Shown: positions 8,380 to 18,414, numbered from the stretch's first letter. The stretch is DNA of 45,023 nt from SAR116 cluster bacterium AG-313-A07 (GCA_003284265.1 QBVV01000016.1:1-45023), one strand, 5' to 3'. The notes: generated from the letters alone by a model not told the origin. Program-made: numbers and translations.

Positions 8380-9222
8380 TTAATTCTCAGCGCGCATCCA
8401 GGCGTTTCCCCACAAGTTAAGCGTGCGTCGATCATGAGGCCAGTGTCTGACTGGATGATCAAAATCCATCTGCTCCAGCTCGGCTGAAAATTCTATCTTA
8501 TTACCGTCAGGATCCAAGATCATGAAGAATAAATTATTACCAGCCCCGTGTCGCCCCGGCCCCCACCAGATTGGAATATCAAAGGAAGCTAGGCGATCTG
8601 CCCAATCGCGAATATAGTTCCAAGACGGTGTCTCAAACGCGAGGTGGTCGAAGGCTTTTTCTGCAGCCGCGAAGACTGCAAAAGTGTGGTGCTCAGGATC
8701 AGATCTATAAAACGCAGCCGTAATTTTACCATCATCACTAATGACATGATCGGAGGGAAGAAAACCCAGCACTTTCTGGTAATAATCGATCATCTTATCA
8801 AGGCCAGGACTTGCTACGACTACATGCTGTAACCTCCCTTCTAACCCCTCAGGTTTTGGATCGGCTGATGACGTTACACCAAAAGAAATTTTATTTCCAT
8901 CCGGGTCAACCACAGCAAATGCACCTTGTTGAAATAGGGGGGAAGGATTTTCTACTACGGTAGCCCCTTTTTCCCCTATAGCTTTGCGAAAAGAAATCAA
9001 TTTATTATCATTTAAAACTCGAAACCCGCTATAGCCAATCGTCTTAGAGGTCCCCTCAGCGAGAATGAGTCGTCTTTCCGCTCCCTCTAGCAACCAAGAA
9101 GTTTTATTAAGTCTTATTTCTCGCATGCTTAGAGCATCACGGTAAAAGTCTCGCATGGCCCTGGTGTCAGATGTCTGAATACAAACGTGATCCAAGACAG
9201 TCGACCAGATTGGAGGTTCCAT
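8380..9222 (-). CDS. Two-domain VOC / type I extradiol dioxygenase-like protein
   Basis: A 280-residue vicinal oxygen chelate protein with two betaalphabetabetabeta-type modules (about 6-118 and 130-250). The C-terminal module carries a 2-His-1-Glu metal triad: His133 in LQHVVV, His193 in FDHLAFE and Glu244 in DPDGNKIEF. The N-terminal module lacks the equivalent set. This layout is that of BphC-like catechol 2,3-dioxygenases, which cleave catechol-type rings next to the hydroxyls using Fe(II). No other aromatic-degradation gene is nearby, so the substrate is open and a glyoxalase-like role cannot be excluded. The ATG at 9222 follows TTGGAG-like sequence poorly, but no better start exists. 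Confidence 0.85.
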   Translation of the reverse strand: MEPPIWSTVLDHVCIQTSDTRAMRDFYRDALSMREIRLNKTSWLLEGAERRLILAEGTSKTIGYSGFRVLNDNKLISFRKAIGEKGATVVENPSPLFQQGAFAVVDPDGNKISFGVTSSADPKPEGLEGRLQHVVVASPGLDKMIDYYQKVLGFLPSDHVISDDGKITAAFYRSDPEHHTFAVFAAAEKAFDHLAFETPSWNYIRDWADRLASFDIPIWWGPGRHGAGNNLFFMILDPDGNKIEFSAELEQMDFDHPVRHWPHDRRTLNLWGNAWMRAEN

Positions 9223-9462
9223 GACATAATCTCCTAGAACACGGTTCAGCTTATTTTTAAAACGTTTTGGCTTTAACGATTTTTTGAAATTTGTATAACG
9301 ATTCCCAGTAGATAATGCGGTTTATTCAATAAAATTGTTTATTTGTTATGCAACAACAGTATAACTTAAAAAAAACCTAGTTTAAATTAATTTCATTTGA
9401 CGTTCAGTTTTAGGATGAAATCACTGGGGCAGGCCTATTCCTAAACTTGGATTAGTTTATAA

Positions 9463-10401
9463 ATGATCGTAAAGGCTTCTACACAAGAAAAAATCACCCA
9501 CGCTGCAATTAAACTTCGAGGAGGAGAGTTAGCAGCCTTCCCGACTGAAACGGTCTATGGTCTTGGTGCTGATGCCACCAATGATTCTGCCGTTGCGAAG
9601 ATATTTGCGATAAAAGGACGTCCAGAATTCAACCCATTAATTACTCATGTGAGATCCCTAGAGGAAGCACAACATTACGGTATATTCTCAAAAAACGCAC
9701 TAGCAATTGCTAGGCGTTTCTGGCCCGGGCCGCTGACCCTCATTTTAAATAGAAAAAGAGGTTGTCCCATATCGTGGTTAACGACAGCGGGTCTGTCTAC
9801 CGTTGCTTTAAGAGTATCGGATCATCCCATTGCCAATGAACTTATAAAACTAACTGGTCGTCCAATAGCAGCACCTAGCGCAAATAAATCAGGAAGGATA
9901 AGTCCCACAAGAGCAGAAGATGTTTTAAATGAATTCCAAAATGAATTAGGTATTATTTTAGACGGCGGCGATTGCAGGGTAGGTTTAGAATCCACCGTGC
10001 TAGATGTGTCGGGAGCCAACCCCACGATACTCAGGCCTGGCTCCATTACTCAAATTGATATTGAAAATAATTTTGGCCCTATAATCCTGGCAAATAAAAT
10101 GGCGAAGATTACTGCACCTGGAATGCTGGAAAGTCATTATGCGCCGAATTGTAAAGTCAGATTGAATGCTACATGTATACAAACTGGTGAAGTGTTCTTA
10201 GGATTTGGAAAAAATTCAATCGTAGGATCAAAAAACTTAAGCGAAACCGCAGAGCTAAACGAAGCTGCAGCGAATCTATTCCGAATGCTACGAGACCTGG
10301 ATCAAAATAACATTACCGGGATCGCAGTTGCTCCTATACCAGAGCATGGACTAGGAATCGCAATCAACGATCGATTAAAACGGGCAGCAGCTCCTAGATA
10401 G
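9463..10401 (+). CDS. tsaC: Threonylcarbamoyl-AMP synthase, Sua5 type
   Basis: A 312-residue enzyme that makes threonylcarbamoyl-AMP from Thr, bicarbonate and ATP for the t6A37 modification of ANN-decoding tRNAs. The YrdC/TsaC domain fills about 1-200, with FPTETVYGLGADA and the conserved KGRP (51-54), then PSANKSGRISPT. The extra about 110 C-terminal residues, after the SPGMLESHYAP-like APGMLESHYAP linker, form the Sua5 domain, so this is the long Sua5 form (also called ywlC). It is a housekeeping gene, probably independent of its neighbours. Confidence 0.95.
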   Translation: MIVKASTQEKITHAAIKLRGGELAAFPTETVYGLGADATNDSAVAKIFAIKGRPEFNPLITHVRSLEEAQHYGIFSKNALAIARRFWPGPLTLILNRKRGCPISWLTTAGLSTVALRVSDHPIANELIKLTGRPIAAPSANKSGRISPTRAEDVLNEFQNELGIILDGGDCRVGLESTVLDVSGANPTILRPGSITQIDIENNFGPIILANKMAKITAPGMLESHYAPNCKVRLNATCIQTGEVFLGFGKNSIVGSKNLSETAELNEAAANLFRMLRDLDQNNITGIAVAPIPEHGLGIAINDRLKRAAAPR

Positions 10402-10483
10402 ACCTTTACCCAGTTGATAGAACAAAGCATTTTCTGTTATCTATACACGACAATTTGAAATAAAGATGGGATGAAAAATTGCG

Positions 10484-11944
10484 ATGCCAAGTTTGAGTAA
10501 CGCCAGAGACGAAACATATGAATTATCGGCTGCTCAGCTGGAGGCACTGGATAAAATTAAAACACTCATCGGTCCAAACGGCTACATAACAGAACTAGAT
10601 GCGATGCAGCCGCATGTGGTTGACTGGAGAGGTATATACAAAGGGAGGGCAGAATTAGTAGTTTATCCCAAAACAACACAAGAAGTAGCAGATATCGTAA
10701 AAATTTGCGCTCAAGCAATGATGCCAATCGTTCCGCAGGGTGGAAATACAAGTATGTGCGGAGGTTCTGTTCCCCTCGAAAGTAGTCCATCAATTGTTCT
10801 GTGTCTTTCACGAATGAATAGAATACGAGATTTCGATAAAAATAATTATGCAATGACAGTCGAAGCCGGCTGCATCCTGCAAAAGCTTCAACAAATCGCA
10901 AGCGAGTCAGATAGATATTTTCCTTTGAGCTTGGCCGCTGAAGGAAGTTGCATGATAGGCGGCAATCTGGCAACGAATGCAGGCGGCACAAATGTTTTAC
11001 GATATGGCAATGCGAGGGAACTTGTATTAGGTCTCGAGGTGGTTCTTCCAGACGGACAGATATTGGAAGGTTTGCATGCTTTAAGAAAAGATAATACAGG
11101 TTATGATCTTAAACATTTATTCCTTGGTTCAGAGGGAACTCTAGGAATAATAACGGCAGCAGTCTTGAAGCTATTTCCAAAGCCGCGCGGGATTTATGCA
11201 GCTTATTGCGCTGTCAGCAGCGTTTCTGCCGCCATCGAGTTATTGAATAGGGCGAGGACCGAAAGTGGTGATTGTGTTGAAACGTTTGAGTTAATATCTC
11301 GGCTCGTTATGGACTTGGTGCTTAAGCACATTCCCAACAGCCAAGACCCGCTCAATCAACGTTACCAACACTATGTATTATTGGAGTTAGTATCAACTGC
11401 AGAAGATAATCGCGAACTTTACAGCAGATTTGAAACTATTCTCGGTAAAGCTATGGAAGATGGTTTAATACTAGATGCGGCCCTGGCCCAATCTGAAGTT
11501 CAAAGGCAAGCCTTCTGGTCACTTCGAGAAAACGCTACAGAATCGCAGAAAATAGAAGGTGCCTCTATTAAGCACGACATCTCAGTACCCATTTCCGTAA
11601 TCCCAGAATTCTATGAGAACGCCTGGAATGCCGTACTGGAGGTAGAACCTGAAGCGAGGCTTATTGCGTTTGGTCACGCCGGCGATGGCAATTTACATTT
11701 TAATGTAGCAGAGCCTGAGCTTGGAAAAACAGAAGACTTCATAGATAACTGGGGTGAAATTAATGAGGCGGTTCATCGCACAGTACACAAGTACGGAGGC
11801 TCGATTAGTGCAGAACATGGAATAGGGCAATTGAAGCGAGAAGAACTTACGCATTATAAAACTGAAACAGCTTTGCAAGTAATGCAGAAAATTAAAACCG
11901 CCCTTGATCCAAATTCAATAATGAATCCTGGAAAGGTAATTTGA
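10484..11944 (+). CDS. FAD-binding oxidoreductase, D-2-hydroxyacid dehydrogenase (GlcD/D2HGDH-like)
   Basis: A 486-residue VAO/PCMH-fold flavoprotein. The FAD-binding segment includes PIVPQGGNTSMCGGSVP (about 81-97) and GGNLATNAGGTNVLRYGN. The C-terminal FAD-oxidase domain has the metal-binding HAGDGNLHFN and AEHGIGQLKREEL, and ends LDPNSIMNPGKVI. These motifs place it among the D-lactate, glycolate and D-2-hydroxyglutarate dehydrogenases; the exact acid is not decidable. Electrons usually pass to a quinone or electron-transfer flavoprotein. The ATG at 10484 fits the length. The next gene starts 12 bases after the stop, so the two are an operon. Confidence 0.9.
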   Translation: MPSLSNARDETYELSAAQLEALDKIKTLIGPNGYITELDAMQPHVVDWRGIYKGRAELVVYPKTTQEVADIVKICAQAMMPIVPQGGNTSMCGGSVPLESSPSIVLCLSRMNRIRDFDKNNYAMTVEAGCILQKLQQIASESDRYFPLSLAAEGSCMIGGNLATNAGGTNVLRYGNARELVLGLEVVLPDGQILEGLHALRKDNTGYDLKHLFLGSEGTLGIITAAVLKLFPKPRGIYAAYCAVSSVSAAIELLNRARTESGDCVETFELISRLVMDLVLKHIPNSQDPLNQRYQHYVLLELVSTAEDNRELYSRFETILGKAMEDGLILDAALAQSEVQRQAFWSLRENATESQKIEGASIKHDISVPISVIPEFYENAWNAVLEVEPEARLIAFGHAGDGNLHFNVAEPELGKTEDFIDNWGEINEAVHRTVHKYGGSISAEHGIGQLKREELTHYKTETALQVMQKIKTALDPNSIMNPGKVI

Positions 11945-11956
11945 GGTGGGGATAAA

Positions 11957-13153
11957 ATGCCCGAATTGATGAAGAATTTTCCTAATTCGCAAGAGCAGCA
12001 AGTCACACTTGGAAATTGGAGGACAGCCCCTTTCAATTCTTGGGCCTTTCATCATGTGGGAGAAATAGTCCCATCAGCTACGATATTGAATGATCCCACT
12101 GCAATCCAAAATTTCAGAACTGAAGAAATGGACTTTAGAAACATCAAAATAAAAGGACTCAGCAATCGATATATTGATCATAACGAATTTTTAGAAACCA
12201 CTCATACGGATGCACTTGTCATTCTTAAATCGGGAGTAATTATCGAGGAGAAGTATTTTTCAGGAATGACCCCAAGTAGTCAGCATATTCTTATGTCCGT
12301 CTCTAAATCTCTTCTAGGTCTCCTGATCGGTATTCTCGTCGATCAGAATCTTTTTAAACCAGATCATCTAGCTACAGATATCTTACCCGAGTTGGAACGC
12401 ACCGCGTATCGAGGCGTATCAATCCGACAACTGTTAGACATGCGAACAGGTGTTGTATTTGAAGAAGATTATTTGGCAACTCAGGGGAAAATAATAGAAT
12501 ATCGTAAAGCTACGAACTGGAATCCGGTCGCTAAGAATGAACCCGAAAGCGATTTGAGATCTTTTTATAATTTATTAACAGAGTCCGATGGACCCCATGG
12601 CGGAAAATTTCACTATGTGTCACCAAATACTGACTTGCTGGGTTGGTTAATAGAAAAAGCCTCTGGTTCTAGATATGCAGATCTAATGGAAGAATTAATA
12701 TGGAAGCCAATGGGCGCAACATATCCAGCTAGTATAACCGTCGACAGACTGGGTGCGCCCCGAGTTGCAGGAGGTATGAGTTCAACTGCAAGAGATCTCG
12801 CCATTATAGGGCAGCTCATCATAAATAACGGGGTATATAATGAGAGGCAAATAATACCGTCAGACTGGATAACCGATATTAAATGTAATGGTAGCAAACA
12901 AGCATGGAACAAGGGTGATTTTGCACAGTACTATCCCTCGATGGATATGAGTTATCGATCCAAATGGTACGCGGAGAGAATAGGCAAGGATGCAAAAATA
13001 ATCTTTGGCCTTGGTGTTCATGGCCAACACTTATTTGTGGACATAGAGAAAGAATTAGTTATCTCAAAATTTTCTTCTCAGCCATTACCATTGGACAAAG
13101 AAATGATTCAGCTCACAACGCGTTGGGTTAATGCATTAAGAGATATCTTTTAA
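11957..13153 (+). CDS. Beta-lactamase-fold serine hydrolase (NylB/EstB-like)
   Basis: A 398-residue class C beta-lactamase-related hydrolase. The nucleophile motif SxxK is SVSK at 114-117, and FHYVSPNTDLLGW (about 218-230) supplies the Tyr motif, with Tyr220. HYVSPN and LLDMRTGVVFEEDY resemble, from memory, 6-aminohexanoate-dimer hydrolase (NylB), whose relatives cleave small amides or esters. No signal peptide is visible, so it probably acts in the cytosol and is not an antibiotic-resistance enzyme. GAGGTGGGG precedes the ATG at 11957. It sits 12 bases behind the FAD-linked dehydrogenase and may release that enzyme's hydroxyacid from an amide or ester, which is inference. Confidence 0.87.
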   Translation: MPELMKNFPNSQEQQVTLGNWRTAPFNSWAFHHVGEIVPSATILNDPTAIQNFRTEEMDFRNIKIKGLSNRYIDHNEFLETTHTDALVILKSGVIIEEKYFSGMTPSSQHILMSVSKSLLGLLIGILVDQNLFKPDHLATDILPELERTAYRGVSIRQLLDMRTGVVFEEDYLATQGKIIEYRKATNWNPVAKNEPESDLRSFYNLLTESDGPHGGKFHYVSPNTDLLGWLIEKASGSRYADLMEELIWKPMGATYPASITVDRLGAPRVAGGMSSTARDLAIIGQLIINNGVYNERQIIPSDWITDIKCNGSKQAWNKGDFAQYYPSMDMSYRSKWYAERIGKDAKIIFGLGVHGQHLFVDIEKELVISKFSSQPLPLDKEMIQLTTRWVNALRDIF

Positions 13154-13308
13154 ACTATAAAATTACGGTTTGGAAATACGTCCAAGCTTCTAAAAAAACT
13201 CAGGATGATTGTAAATCGTTGAAAACTAACATGATTGTAGACACATTACCAAACTTAGGCTAGGACAATATTTGGCTACTTTAAAAGATACCAAGGGATA
13301 ATGATTAA

Positions 13309-15096
13309 ATGACTCCTTACAGCGCACCGCTTGAAGACATGCGTTTTGTTCTAAACCATGTGGTTGGTCTGAATGAGATAACTAAACTACCAGGTTTTGA
13401 GGGAATAGACACAAATTTAACCGATCAAATTCTGGAGGAGGCCGGGAAATTCTCTAGCAATATCCTTGCTCCCTTAAATCAGCTCGGAGACACGAAAGGG
13501 GCGCAAATAGAAAACGGTATTGTTCGTGCTGCAGAAGGCTTTGGGAACGCCTACAACCAATGGGCGCAAGCAGGATGGAATTCGAGTCCATTTGATGCCG
13601 TCCATGGAGGACAAGGACTTCCATGGACGTTAACTACAGCACTTTGGGAAATGTGGGATTCAGCTAATATGGCTTTCTCTTTGTGCCCTCTCTTAACTCA
13701 GGCAGCTATTGATGCGTTAGAACGCCATGCCAGTAATACTCAAAAAGAGACTTACCTTGAAAAACTTGTGTCAGGAGAATGGACTGGCACTATGAACCTC
13801 ACCGAACCACAGTCAGGAACGGATCTAGGCACGATACGCACTAGCTCCATCAAGGAGGGTGATCACTATCGCATAAGAGGTCAAAAAATTTATATCACAT
13901 GGGGCGACCACGATATGACTGAAAATATCATACATCTTGTGCTTGCAAGGTCTCCCGATGGCCCCCCTGGTTCAAGAGGATTATCACTATTTATAGTGCC
14001 AAAGTTTTTAATAAATGCCGATGGTTCATTAGGGCAACGTAACGATGTCAGACCTGTCTCAATCGAACATAAAATTGGTATTCATGCCAGTCCTACCTGC
14101 GTGATGTCTTATGGCGAAAATGACGGTGCAATTGGATATTTGATTGGTGAGGAGAACCGCGGCATAGAATATATGTTCGTGATGATGAATAATGCACGTT
14201 TAGCCGTTGGGCTTCAGGGTTTAGCAATAGCAGAAAGAGCATATCAGCAGGCTGTGAGTTTTGCGAAAGAACGTGTTCAAGGAAAACCAATACAAGGTTC
14301 CCTCGACAATTCAACTATAATAGAACATCCAGACGTTAGGCGCATGCTACTCGGCATGAAAAGTCAAATAGAGGCAATGCGTGGTTTGTGTTATGAGGTT
14401 GCAGCCGATTTAGACCGTGCTAACAAGATCGAGGACAAAGACGAAAGAGAAAAAGCACAGGCTATGCTGGAACTGATGATCCCTGTAGTAAAAGCCTGGT
14501 GTACAGATACCGGTTTAGCTATCACGTCTACTAATATACAAGTTCACGGTGGCATGGGTTTTATGGAAGAAACTGGAGCAGGACAGCATTATAGAGACGC
14601 ACGAATAACGACTATTTATGAAGGAACAAACGGAGTTCAAGCCATGGACTTGTTAGGGCGAAAAGTCGTTCGTAATGGAGGCGAAACAGTCCACACCTTC
14701 ATAAAAAATGTCCAAGAGACAATTGACCAACTCGATACTAAAAACCCCATTCAATTAAGTATATCTATCCACCTTAAAAATAGTCTAGATGCTCTAAATT
14801 CGGCAGTTGCCTGGATGATAGCAACATTCCCAAAACAGCCCGGTCAAGCCGCTGCTGGAGCAACATCCTTTTTGGAGATGATGGGTCTGATAAGCGGCGG
14901 ATGGATGCTTGCAAGAAGTGTTATAGAAGCTGATATGCAACTCAAAAATAAACAAGGCGATAAAAAATTTTTAAACAGTAAAATAGCAACGGCGCAGTAC
15001 TTCGCCCAAGCCTTCTTAAGTCGAGCTCCCAGTCTTTTATACCCCATAAGGGATTGTGGTGATTGTGTAATAGAATTTGAGGCGTCGAACTTTTAA
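13309..15096 (+). CDS. Acyl-CoA dehydrogenase, DmdC-like
   Basis: A 595-residue FAD enzyme of the long acyl-CoA dehydrogenase group to which DmdC (3-methylthiopropionyl-CoA dehydrogenase) belongs. The N-terminal APLEDMRFVL is typical of this group. NLTEPQSGTDLG (about 164-175) is the FAD/acyl site, and IYEGTNGVQAMDLLGRK contains the likely catalytic base Glu438. About 130 further residues form the group's C-terminal helical domain. It oxidises an acyl-CoA to the enoyl-CoA and passes electrons to electron-transfer flavoprotein. Other dmd genes are not present here, so a general short- or branched-chain acyl-CoA substrate is equally possible. AAGGGAT precedes the ATG. The 2-hydroxyacid dehydrogenase gene follows after 36 bases. 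Confidence 0.92.
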   Translation: MTPYSAPLEDMRFVLNHVVGLNEITKLPGFEGIDTNLTDQILEEAGKFSSNILAPLNQLGDTKGAQIENGIVRAAEGFGNAYNQWAQAGWNSSPFDAVHGGQGLPWTLTTALWEMWDSANMAFSLCPLLTQAAIDALERHASNTQKETYLEKLVSGEWTGTMNLTEPQSGTDLGTIRTSSIKEGDHYRIRGQKIYITWGDHDMTENIIHLVLARSPDGPPGSRGLSLFIVPKFLINADGSLGQRNDVRPVSIEHKIGIHASPTCVMSYGENDGAIGYLIGEENRGIEYMFVMMNNARLAVGLQGLAIAERAYQQAVSFAKERVQGKPIQGSLDNSTIIEHPDVRRMLLGMKSQIEAMRGLCYEVAADLDRANKIEDKDEREKAQAMLELMIPVVKAWCTDTGLAITSTNIQVHGGMGFMEETGAGQHYRDARITTIYEGTNGVQAMDLLGRKVVRNGGETVHTFIKNVQETIDQLDTKNPIQLSISIHLKNSLDALNSAVAWMIATFPKQPGQAAAGATSFLEMMGLISGGWMLARSVIEADMQLKNKQGDKKFLNSKIATAQYFAQAFLSRAPSLLYPIRDCGDCVIEFEASNF

Positions 15097-15132
15097 AATT
15101 TTTAGCTTTTTAATAATAGAAGATATAGTTAA

Positions 15133-16077
15133 ATGCAGAACAAACCACATGTCTTAATCTATGCGCCTTGGTATGAACCTGCGATGGACCGTTTGGACGA
15201 GATAGCAATAACTCATCATCTTTATAAAGCGAATAACAAAGAAGACTTTCTTGCGGAGCATGGTCCAAAGTGTTCAGTAATCGGGACAATGCATTACTGT
15301 CCAGCCGCACTTATGGACGCAGTTCCAAACTTGAAATTGATCTTGAATTTTGGAGTAGGTTACGACGGCGTTGATATACCAGCGGCGACTAAACGCGGGA
15401 TTACAGTAGTAAACACACCAGATGTACTTAATGACTGCGTAGCAGATATGGCTCTAAGCCTTATCCTTGCAGGTAGAAGAAAAGTGCTCGATGCCGATCG
15501 GTATATTCGTTCTGGAGATTGGGAAAAAAAAGGTAATTTCGAGTACGTTCACAATGTACATAGTTCTAAAATTGGCATCTTAGGACTTGGACGAATTGGA
15601 TTAGAAATTGCTGACCGCTGTAAGGCCTTCAAGATGGATATTGCATACCATCAAAGAACAAAAAGGTCTGAATTAAACTTTAAATACTACGAAAGCCTCA
15701 TAGATATGGCTGAAGATTGTGAAATCTTAGTTGCTATAATTCCCGGGGGTGAAACAACAGAAAAAATTATTGACGAGCGTGTGATAGAAGCCATTGGGCC
15801 AACCGGTCTACTTGTGAATGTTGCACGAGGGACAGTGGTTGATAATGAGGCCCTAGCCCGGTGCTTGAAAGATGGCAGACTTGGTGGCGCTGCTCTCGAC
15901 GTATTCCCGAATGAACCCGCCGTTCCTGAAAGTTTATTAGAAATAGACGCTAATCTTATTTTGACCCCCCACATGGCCAGCGCCACCCACTTAACGAGAA
16001 TGAAAATGGGTATGATATTATACGACAATCTCATGGCGTTGCGTGATGGAACCCCATTCAAAACACCTGTGAATTGA
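15133..16077 (+). CDS. D-isomer-specific 2-hydroxyacid dehydrogenase (NAD(P)-dependent)
   Basis: A 314-residue Rossmann-fold enzyme that interconverts 2-oxoacids and D-2-hydroxyacids. The nucleotide-binding GLGRIG is at 151-156. The catalytic set is Arg232 in NVARGTVVD, Glu261 in FPNEPAVP and His280 in LTPHMASAT. Length and motifs match the glyoxylate/hydroxypyruvate reductase branch, but specificity is not certain. Because a serine-glyoxylate-type aminotransferase lies 4 kb away, hydroxypyruvate or glyoxylate is an attractive but unproved substrate. The gene is probably co-transcribed with the acyl-CoA dehydrogenase upstream and converges on the thioesterase gene 6 bases away. Confidence 0.93.
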   Translation: MQNKPHVLIYAPWYEPAMDRLDEIAITHHLYKANNKEDFLAEHGPKCSVIGTMHYCPAALMDAVPNLKLILNFGVGYDGVDIPAATKRGITVVNTPDVLNDCVADMALSLILAGRRKVLDADRYIRSGDWEKKGNFEYVHNVHSSKIGILGLGRIGLEIADRCKAFKMDIAYHQRTKRSELNFKYYESLIDMAEDCEILVAIIPGGETTEKIIDERVIEAIGPTGLLVNVARGTVVDNEALARCLKDGRLGGAALDVFPNEPAVPESLLEIDANLILTPHMASATHLTRMKMGMILYDNLMALRDGTPFKTPVN

Positions 16078-16083
16078 GCGAAT

Positions 16084-16536
16084 TCAAAGTAGCTCGGAAC
16101 CTGCTAGGTTTTTCATAGCTTGTTTTATTTCTTTTGGGATAGGTGAAGACGCCCTCTTGGACAAGTCAAAATAAACGCTTACCCCCATAGCAGTGGCCGC
16201 ACAATAATCTTTAGAAAACACCCCATGGTGTACGATCATTGAGCTATTACCAAACCGGGTTATTGCAATTCCAACGTCCACCTCACCTGGATATCTGAGT
16301 TCCTTTAAAAAATCAAACTCCAACCTACGGATCACCCAATCCTTAGTTTGTAACTCTTTATTATTTACGCCGTATATTTTCTGAGCGTCATCGAATAGGA
16401 GAGTACGTGCGTTTTCCACCAATTGCCCGTAAGCATTATTATTAACATGGCCTACTGGATCTAGATCGCTGTAACGCAGAATTTCTTTACTCCATTTTTT
16501 ATAAGACCTTCGCTCATCCGCAACAAAATCAGCCAT
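16084..16536 (-). CDS. Hotdog-fold acyl-CoA thioesterase (4HBT/YbgC-like)
   Basis: A 150-residue single-hotdog-domain protein. DLDPVGHVNNNAYGQLVENART (near residues 22-43; the Asp and the GHVNN core are the family signature) marks the 4-hydroxybenzoyl-CoA thioesterase/YbgC group, which hydrolyses acyl-CoA thioesters. The acyl substrate is unknown. The ATG at 16536 has TAAGG eight bases upstream and is preferred to a GTG two codons earlier at 16542. It is the last gene of a run on the minus strand after the sugar-acid dehydratase (141-base gap). Confidence 0.88.
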   Translation of the reverse strand: MADFVADERRSYKKWSKEILRYSDLDPVGHVNNNAYGQLVENARTLLFDDAQKIYGVNNKELQTKDWVIRRLEFDFLKELRYPGEVDVGIAITRFGNSSMIVHHGVFSKDYCAATAMGVSVYFDLSKRASSPIPKEIKQAMKNLAGSELL

Positions 16537-16677
16537 TAACACAACACCTTACTTCTGCAATCCCTTCAAGTGATTTTCTTCTATCAATAACAGCCTAGGC
16601 CGCATCTAATGTGAGAGAAGATACTGTCATAATATCACCTTTCTACACTTCTTGCCCCTAGTGTAAGTCTGAATATA

Positions 16678-18414
16678 CTAATGAATTTCCGGATCCGCTA
16701 TCGCTTCTATTCCCTCTAAAACATCGAAATCGCACCCAACATCTGCTTGAGTTATATGGTTGGCATAGATCGCACCAAAGCCGCGTTTAAATTTTTTTTC
16801 TGGCGGGATCCAGGCTTTTTTGCGTCTAATTAACTCATCTTCTTTAACATGCAATTCTAACTTTCGAGCGGAGATATCCAGTTCAATGATATCACCAGTT
16901 TCAACTAATGCCAAAGGACCTCCAACAAAGCTCTCTGGAGAAACATGTAGAACACATGTTCCATAACTTGTTCCACTCATTCTTGCATCTGATATTCTGA
17001 CCATATCACGCACGCCTTGCTTTAAGAGTTTCTTCGGGATAGGTAACATACCCCATTCAGGCATACCCGGTCCGCCCTGCGGCCCAGCATTTTTAAGGAC
17101 TAAAACAGAATTCTTCGTTACCTCAAGCGCATCATCATCTATTCGGGTAGCCATATCGTTATAATCTGAAAACACAACAGCTGGCCCTTTATGTTTTACA
17201 AGCGATGGATCGCAGGCTGTCTGTTTAATAACCGCACCATTTGGAGCAAGGTTACCATTCAATACGGCCAATCCACCTTCTTTCGATAACGGTGTTTCCC
17301 TGCGACAAATAACATCTGTGTCGTAGATATCAGCTCCTTTTAAGTTTTCTCCAATCGTTTTTCCGTTAACCGTGAGACAATCTAAATGCAGTAGATCCTT
17401 CAACTCACCCATCAAACCTCTAACTCCACCGGCATAGAAAAAGTCTTCCATTAAATATTTTCCAGAAGGCCTTATATTGGCTAACCATGGCGTACGTTTT
17501 GAAATCTGGTCAAAGCGAACTAAGTCAAGTTTTAGTCCAAGCCTTCCAGCCATTGCTATCAAATGAATAATTGCATTTGTTGATCCACCAAGAGCCATAA
17601 CGCAAGTGATGGCATTTTCGAATGCTTTTTCTGTAAGAATGTCACTCGGCTTCAAGTCAGTCCATACCATTTCTACGATACGACGCCCTGAACGAGTGGC
17701 CATACGTGAGTGATTTGAATCGGCAGCAGGGATAGAACTAACACCTGGTAGCGTCAATCCTAGTGCATCCGCCGACGACATCATTGTTGCAGCCGTTCCC
17801 ATCGTCATACAAGTACCGGGAGCACGGGCAATACCATCTTCTATTTCTTCCCAATCCTTTTCATCAATTTTTCCTGCTCGAAGTTCAGCCCAATATTTCC
17901 AACTATCACTTCCAGATCCTAAAGTATTACCCCGCCAATTACCTCTCAACATAGGGCCCGCGGGCAAAAATATAGCTGGCAACCCCATACTGGCCGCTCC
18001 CATAAATAACGCTGGAGTTGTCTTGTCACATCCCCCCATAAGAACAACGCCATCGCAAGGGTAGGAGCGCAATAATTCTTCTGTTTCCATTGCTAAGAGG
18101 TTACGATACATCATAGTGGAGGGCTTCTGAAAAGGTTCAGCTAGCGAAATTGCTGGCATCTCTATTGGAAAGCCACCTGCCTGCCAAACTCCCCTTTTTA
18201 CTTCCTCCGCTCGTTGACGAAAATGAGTATGACAGGAGTTTATCTCGGACCAAGTGTTGATAATCCCTATTACAGGTTTTCCTGCCCAGTCTTCCCTACT
18301 ATAACCCATTTGTTTGATACGAGACCGATGGCCAAATGAACGAAGGTCGTCAACCCCAAACCATTTGTGGCTGCGTAAGTCTTCTGGTCGTTTTTTAATC
18401 ACTTTCGTCTCCAT
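16678..18414 (-). CDS. IlvD/Edd-family dehydratase, probably a sugar-acid (arabinonate/xylonate-type) dehydratase
   Basis: A 578-residue Fe-S dehydratase that removes water from a dihydroxy or sugar acid to give a 2-oxo acid. Likely cluster ligands are Cys61 (NSCHTHF), Cys129 (GGCDKTTPA) and Cys202 (GTCMTMGTAATM). The proposed catalytic Ser is in SDARMSGTSYG. These Cys positions match, with an offset of two, those I recall for the Rhizobium L-arabinonate dehydratase, and the overall pattern (SHKWFG near the start, PHKWFG-like) fits that branch better than housekeeping IlvD. Transcription may come from scoB through the GNAT gene (81 bases from its stop). A role in branched-chain amino acid synthesis is the less likely alternative. 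Confidence 0.88.
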   Translation of the reverse strand: METKVIKKRPEDLRSHKWFGVDDLRSFGHRSRIKQMGYSREDWAGKPVIGIINTWSEINSCHTHFRQRAEEVKRGVWQAGGFPIEMPAISLAEPFQKPSTMMYRNLLAMETEELLRSYPCDGVVLMGGCDKTTPALFMGAASMGLPAIFLPAGPMLRGNWRGNTLGSGSDSWKYWAELRAGKIDEKDWEEIEDGIARAPGTCMTMGTAATMMSSADALGLTLPGVSSIPAADSNHSRMATRSGRRIVEMVWTDLKPSDILTEKAFENAITCVMALGGSTNAIIHLIAMAGRLGLKLDLVRFDQISKRTPWLANIRPSGKYLMEDFFYAGGVRGLMGELKDLLHLDCLTVNGKTIGENLKGADIYDTDVICRRETPLSKEGGLAVLNGNLAPNGAVIKQTACDPSLVKHKGPAVVFSDYNDMATRIDDDALEVTKNSVLVLKNAGPQGGPGMPEWGMLPIPKKLLKQGVRDMVRISDARMSGTSYGTCVLHVSPESFVGGPLALVETGDIIELDISARKLELHVKEDELIRRKKAWIPPEKKFKRGFGAIYANHITQADVGCDFDVLEGIEAIADPEIH

